From Acidobacteriota bacterium (GTDB lineage: Bacteria > Actinomycetota > Acidimicrobiia > Acidimicrobiales > Microtrichaceae), in contig QEUP01000020.1 of assembly GCA_003577145.1 (NCBI GenBank), positions 1 through 62,096 of the forward strand: a stretch of 62,096 nt of DNA, written 5' to 3'. Shown piece after piece: positions 58,856 to 62,096 of the stretch. The notes below the pieces were generated by a model. That model was not told the origin of the DNA. It worked only from the letters and a program-made list of their open reading frames with translations, and did no database searches. A program made the translations under genes and the position numbers. Within the stretch, counting starts at the first letter, position 1, and every line of letters starts with the position of its first letter.

Positions 58856-58933
58856 GGCATCAGTGTGTCAGACGCTCGCGGGTGAGCGCACCGGAGCTGG
58901 ACCCGCTCGAGGGGCGGCCGGGCCCGGCCGGCC

Positions 58934-60340
58934 TCAGCGAAGCACCTCGAAGAGCTCGCTCGCCGAGGCCCGCAGCTCTGTGGCGATGCGCGACGGGTCA
59001 CCCGCCACGTCGGGATCGACGGTGATGCCCACCCCCAGCTCGTCGCCATAGGAGAGGACGCCCACGATGAGGGCCACGTTGCCCACGACGTCGATGAACG
59101 GGTGCAGTCCCAACAGGCGCGACTCCCACAGGTAGAGCGGCTGGCGGGACCCGGGGATGTTCGACACCGCGAGGTTCACCAGCGGCTGGCGCGCCAGCAG
59201 CCGGGGGACCACCGCCCGCAGCACCGGTGGGGGAACGAAGTCGGCTATCGCGAACAGGTGTGGGGTGAGCGGGTTGGCGGGTGAGCTGGCGTGCTCGTGC
59301 ATGCGGGAGTGGATCAGCCGCACCCGCTCCAGAGGATCGTCGACAGCCATCGGCAGTAGCACGTTCGTGATCGAGAACCGGTTGCCCAGCGCAGCCGTTG
59401 AATCCGGGCTACCGATCGGGATGAGCGCACGCGGCTCGGCCCTGGCGCTGATGCAACGCCCACCGGCCTCCATCCGGCGACGCAGCGCACCGGTGACGAT
59501 CGCCAGCACCACGTCGTTGACGGTCGCACCGCACGCCTCCTTGACCGCGACGATGTCGGCCAGCGGCAGCGAACCCCAGGCGAAGGCCCGCCGCCGGCCG
59601 ACCGGTCCGGTGAAGGGGAGCTTCGGCGCGGTTGGCGGCAGGCCGCTGCCGAGCGAGCGGGCCAGCGATGCTATCTGCCGAGGGTCGGTGAAGGTACGGG
59701 TGAGGTCGATGGCGAGATCGGCCTGGCGGCGGGTGCGCTCGGCCAGCGACCGGGCCGTCAGGTCGATGACGCCGGGCGTCTCGTCCGGTGACCACTGGTG
59801 GGGCCGGCTCCGGTAGCGCCGGGGAGCGGGGTCGAGCAGCAGCGTGGCTGCCGCGTGGAGGGCCAGGCCGTCGGCCATGACGTGGTGGGCGCGGATGACC
59901 ACGGCCACCGCCTCCGTCTGGTGCTCGCCGCCGGCGACCTCGCTGCCGACGCCCTCGATGAGGTGCAGGTCCCAGAGGGGGTGAGCGAGGTCCATTGGCT
60001 CGCTGAGCAGGCGGCCCATGAGCTGCCTCAACGCCTCGGTCCCCCCAGGCGGGGGCAGCCGGTGATGCTTGGCGTGGCGGGCGATGTCGAAGTCGGTGTC
60101 GTCGACCCACACCGGTGGGGCCAGGTCCGCCAGCACCGGGGCGATGCGCTGGCGGAAGCGGGGCAAAGCACCGAGGCGGGCTTCGGCGTGGGAACGCAGG
60201 GCGGCGACTCGCAGCCGTCCCCGGCGGTCCTTCAACGGTTCCGCCTCGAAGAAACACAGCGCCCCGATCTGCAGCTGCGTACCCGGAGCGGCCGCGGACA
60301 GCAATGCGGCGTCCTCGGCAGTGAGCGCTTCGGGGGTCAC
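58934..60340 (-). CDS. wax ester synthase/diacylglycerol acyltransferase
   Basis: This is a 468-aa WS/DGAT enzyme. It esterifies long-chain alcohols or diacylglycerol with acyl-CoA to make storage lipid. The catalytic HHxxxDG is HHVMADG (near residue 155), with PLW in HPLWDLHLIEG and the downstream AVSNIPGS motif intact. The length and domain order fit the actinobacterial family. It is cytoplasmic or membrane-peripheral. It sits between the XdhC-like and DUF1707 genes on the same strand and may belong to the same unit, though no functional link to the molybdenum genes is evident. Confidence 0.93.
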   Translation of the reverse strand: MTPEALTAEDAALLSAAAPGTQLQIGALCFFEAEPLKDRRGRLRVAALRSHAEARLGALPRFRQRIAPVLADLAPPVWVDDTDFDIARHAKHHRLPPPGGTEALRQLMGRLLSEPMDLAHPLWDLHLIEGVGSEVAGGEHQTEAVAVVIRAHHVMADGLALHAAATLLLDPAPRRYRSRPHQWSPDETPGVIDLTARSLAERTRRQADLAIDLTRTFTDPRQIASLARSLGSGLPPTAPKLPFTGPVGRRRAFAWGSLPLADIVAVKEACGATVNDVVLAIVTGALRRRMEAGGRCISARAEPRALIPIGSPDSTAALGNRFSITNVLLPMAVDDPLERVRLIHSRMHEHASSPANPLTPHLFAIADFVPPPVLRAVVPRLLARQPLVNLAVSNIPGSRQPLYLWESRLLGLHPFIDVVGNVALIVGVLSYGDELGVGITVDPDVAGDPSRIATELRASASELFEVLR

Positions 60341-60403
60341 GCCGACACGTTAGACATCACGCGCCGGGCAGCGATGCGGCCAAAGGTCCCCTTCAGCGAC
60401 GGA

Positions 60404-61192
60404 TCAGGAGTGGATGGGACCCTGCGCGTCGCGCAGCGACGGGGCGGAGCGGCCGGTGCGCAAGGCGATGATCTCGGCGACGATCGAGACCGCGGTCTCC
60501 TCGGGCGTGCGGGCGCCGATGTCGAGGCCGATGGGCGCCATGACCCGGGCGAGGTCCTCGTCGCAGACCCCTTCCTCGCGCAGCTTCTCGACCCGCGCGG
60601 CGTGGGTGCGGCGCGAGCCCATCACACCGATGTAGCCGACGTCGGTCCGCAGAGCGGTGACGATGGCGGGTACGTCGAACTTGTGGTCGTGGGTGAGCAC
60701 GCAGACCGCGTCACGCGAGCCGAGCTCGCCGCCCTCGCGTTCGAGCAGGTGATGCGGCCAGTCGGCGACGACCCGGTCGGCCTCCGGGAAGCGCTGCGCG
60801 GTGGCGAAGACCTGCCGCGCGTCACAGACCGTGACGTCATACCCCAGCACCTTGGCGGCCCGCACGAGAGCGGCGGTGAAGTCCACCGCACCGAAGATGA
60901 GCATGCGCGGCGGCGGCGCGAACGACTCGATGAACACAGCCACTTCCTGCTGGCCGGCCTCCCCGTGGGGCCCGTAGTGCCGCATGCCGGTGATGCCGGC
61001 CGCCAGCTCGCCCGCCAGGTCGCGGGCGACGACCCGGTCGAGATCACCGTCACCGAGGCCGCCGAGCAGCTCGCGCCCGGGTCGGTAGAGCAGCTTGGCT
61101 CCCTGCTTCTGACCCTCGATCACCGTCGCCAAAGCGACCGGCTCGCCGCGGCGCAGGCACTCCTCGAGCTCTTCGAAGACCGGCCGCGTCAC
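60404..61192 (-). CDS. XdhC/CoxI-family protein, C-terminal Rossmann part
   Basis: This is a 262-aa protein. Its second half carries the XdhC Rossmann domain: RMLIFGAVDFTAALVRAAKVLGYDVTVCDAR, then VLTHDHKFDVPAI and VGYIGVMGSRRTHAAR, ending in PIGLDIGARTPEETAVSIVAEI. It would help insert or sulfurate the molybdenum cofactor. The N-terminal XdhC-CoxI domain is on the separate upstream gene, with overlap ATGA at 61189-61192; the two together equal one usual XdhC protein. Confidence 0.92.
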   Translation of the reverse strand: MTRPVFEELEECLRRGEPVALATVIEGQKQGAKLLYRPGRELLGGLGDGDLDRVVARDLAGELAAGITGMRHYGPHGEAGQQEVAVFIESFAPPPRMLIFGAVDFTAALVRAAKVLGYDVTVCDARQVFATAQRFPEADRVVADWPHHLLEREGGELGSRDAVCVLTHDHKFDVPAIVTALRTDVGYIGVMGSRRTHAARVEKLREEGVCDEDLARVMAPIGLDIGARTPEETAVSIVAEIIALRTGRSAPSLRDAQGPIHS

Positions 61193-61509
61193 CAGTCCAG
61201 CGGTTCTATGAAGAGGTGGATGGTGCCACCACAGGTGAGTCCGACGGCGTAGGCCTCGTCGTCGCTGTAGCCGAAGCTGACCACCCGGCGCCGGCCCGTC
61301 GCCAGGATGTCGAGCGCTTCGGTGAGCACCGCGCCTTCGACGCAGCCCCCCGACACCGAACCGGCGACCTCGCCGTCCTCGCTCACCGCCATCGCCGCGC
61401 CGGGACCGCGCGGGCCCGAACCCTCCACCTCGATGACGCGGGCGATCGCCACCTTCTTGCCCGCGCTGCGCCAGCGGTTGAGATCGAGGAGTATCTCCCT
61501 CACGGTCAC
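61189..61509 (-). CDS. XdhC/CoxI-family protein, N-terminal domain on its own gene
   Basis: This is a 106-aa protein consisting only of the N-terminal XdhC/CoxI domain. Motifs: VAIARVIEVEGSGPRGPGAAM, GEVAGSVSGGCVEGAV and GLTCGGTIHLFIEPL, with a Cys at each of the two GC motifs. It is immediately followed by and overlapping the C-terminal half, so it functions as a split XdhC. It is upstream-most of the molybdenum-accessory genes in the window. Confidence 0.92.
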   Translation of the reverse strand: MTVREILLDLNRWRSAGKKVAIARVIEVEGSGPRGPGAAMAVSEDGEVAGSVSGGCVEGAVLTEALDILATGRRRVVSFGYSDDEAYAVGLTCGGTIHLFIEPLDW

Positions 61510-61760
61510 ATCTCTCCTACCAGCCCGAGTCGTGCCGGCACAGCCGACTCTACCGGCCGGCGACCGGCACCCGGACTCCGTGGCTTCGGTGAGGACAGCT
61601 GGTGTGTACCCCGGCGTTCACCCATCACGTGGCGCCAACCCTCACCACCACGCATCCGCACCCACGTCAAATGAGGGACTCTCCCCACTCCAACGCGCAG
61701 GGCCGAACCACGTGATCGTCACCCCCCTCAAAGCAGCAATTCCGTGATCGGCGACACAAG
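61510..61760. other. intergenic region
   Basis: This is about 250 bp between the XdhC N-domain gene start and the gene end at 61761. It is less GC-rich than its surroundings in places. I see no hairpin with a stem longer than 7 bp, no palindromic element copy and no convincing coding frame. A promoter for the minus-strand XdhC-to-GNAT block probably lies here. Confidence 0.4.
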
Positions 61761-62096
61761 TCATGAGCTGTCGCATCCCACAGCGCTCTCGAACTCCTCA
61801 ACCGAGTTGGCGAGGCCAGGTGACTCCCCATCTCCCGCGTACCGGATCGAGCCAACCATGAGCTCGTCCAGCCGGACACTCGCGAACGCAGGCGGAAGCG
61901 ATTCACCCGCATCGGTCGACCGTTCGGCCATGAACGACATCTCCACGTCATCCGGAGCCTCATCGACCGACCGGTCCAGATCCACCGAGGTCGAGAACCC
62001 AGGCGGGGCGACACCGACGACGAACTCGTAGATGGCAGCACCGAGGGTCCTGTGTGGTGCGCATCTTGGTGGCGAAGGTGCCCTCGGCGTAAGCGG
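61761..62096 (-). CDS. C-terminal fragment of an unidentified protein, possibly frame-interrupted
   Basis: The frame is open leftwards from inside the window edge to a stop at 61761. The readable C-terminal part contains GAAIYEFVVGVAPPGFSTSV, then acidic residues (DRSVDEAPDDVEMSF) and a Cys near the end. In the rightmost 60 bases a different frame reads sensibly (EGTFATKMRTTQ), so a frame break near 62050 is possible. No family is recognised. The true start is outside the window. Confidence 0.35.
   Translation of the reverse strand, partial: PLTPRAPSPPRCAPHRTLGAAIYEFVVGVAPPGFSTSVDLDRSVDEAPDDVEMSFMAERSTDAGESLPPAFASVRLDELMVGSIRYAGDGESPGLANSVEEFESAVGCDSS

Overview
The window looks like the chromosome of a high-GC actinobacterium, most likely a member of the Acidimicrobiia. 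This is inferred from the strong GC bias in third codon positions, frequent GTG starts, 4-nt ATGA/GTGA start-stop overlaps, an F420-type luciferase-like oxidoreductase, a wax ester synthase/diacylglycerol acyltransferase, the actinobacterial DUF501-Ppx pair and a class A-type RNase P RNA. No transposase, integrase, phage gene, rRNA or CRISPR array is visible.

Layout. 0-9 kb: RNase P RNA, a polytopic membrane protein coupled to a PAS protein, a hydrolase, a two-domain cupredoxin lipoprotein broken by a 2-nt deletion inside its 27-bp tandem repeat, secreted and hypothetical proteins, and a TetR regulator. 9-19 kb: fumarase, two tandem 360-aa lipoprotein esterase paralogues (one without its catalytic serine), an SDR-TetR pair divergent from a putative diiron oxidase and a luciferase-like oxidoreductase, and a triple-PAS GGDEF-EAL protein. 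19-31 kb: a PKD surface protein bracketed by two almost identical 60-nt palindromic elements, then a lipid/alcohol oxidation region (thiolase-like protein, TetR, lipocalin-like protein, GMC oxidase, nitronate monooxygenase, CMD-like protein, alcohol dehydrogenase) in which two promoters share one operator-like site. 31-38.8 kb: MocA-type oxidoreductase, TrmH methyltransferase, TauE exporter, GlcD-type dehydrogenase plus thiamine-diphosphate enzyme, a sulfatase and tRNA-Leu(UAA).

38.9-47 kb holds the most system-like units. The first is a four-gene cassette: a ferritin-like diiron protein, an SCP2-like protein, a tiny zinc ribbon, and a ferredoxin with a zinc-ribbon tail. It sits behind a perfect palindrome with 13-bp arms. 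The second is a Liv-type ABC importer whose permease and first ATPase are fused, with a degenerate ATPase signature. 47-54 kb: a second sulfatase, a stand-alone Cas4/AddB-like iron-sulfur nuclease, an MFS exporter, and an acyltransferase-epimerase-crotonase operon. 54-62 kb: a long minus-strand block with XdhC/CoxI split over two ORFs, a wax synthase, MocA-like and CoxG-like maturation proteins, DUF501, Ppx/GppA, a class V aminotransferase and a GNAT.

Together the genes suggest an aerobic heterotroph oxidising lipids, alcohols and sulfated organics, with molybdenum-hydroxylase (CO-dehydrogenase-like) maturation genes near the right edge. A 60-nt palindrome family (core GGCCCCTATAGGGGCC; four copies) lies next to gene 3' ends throughout.
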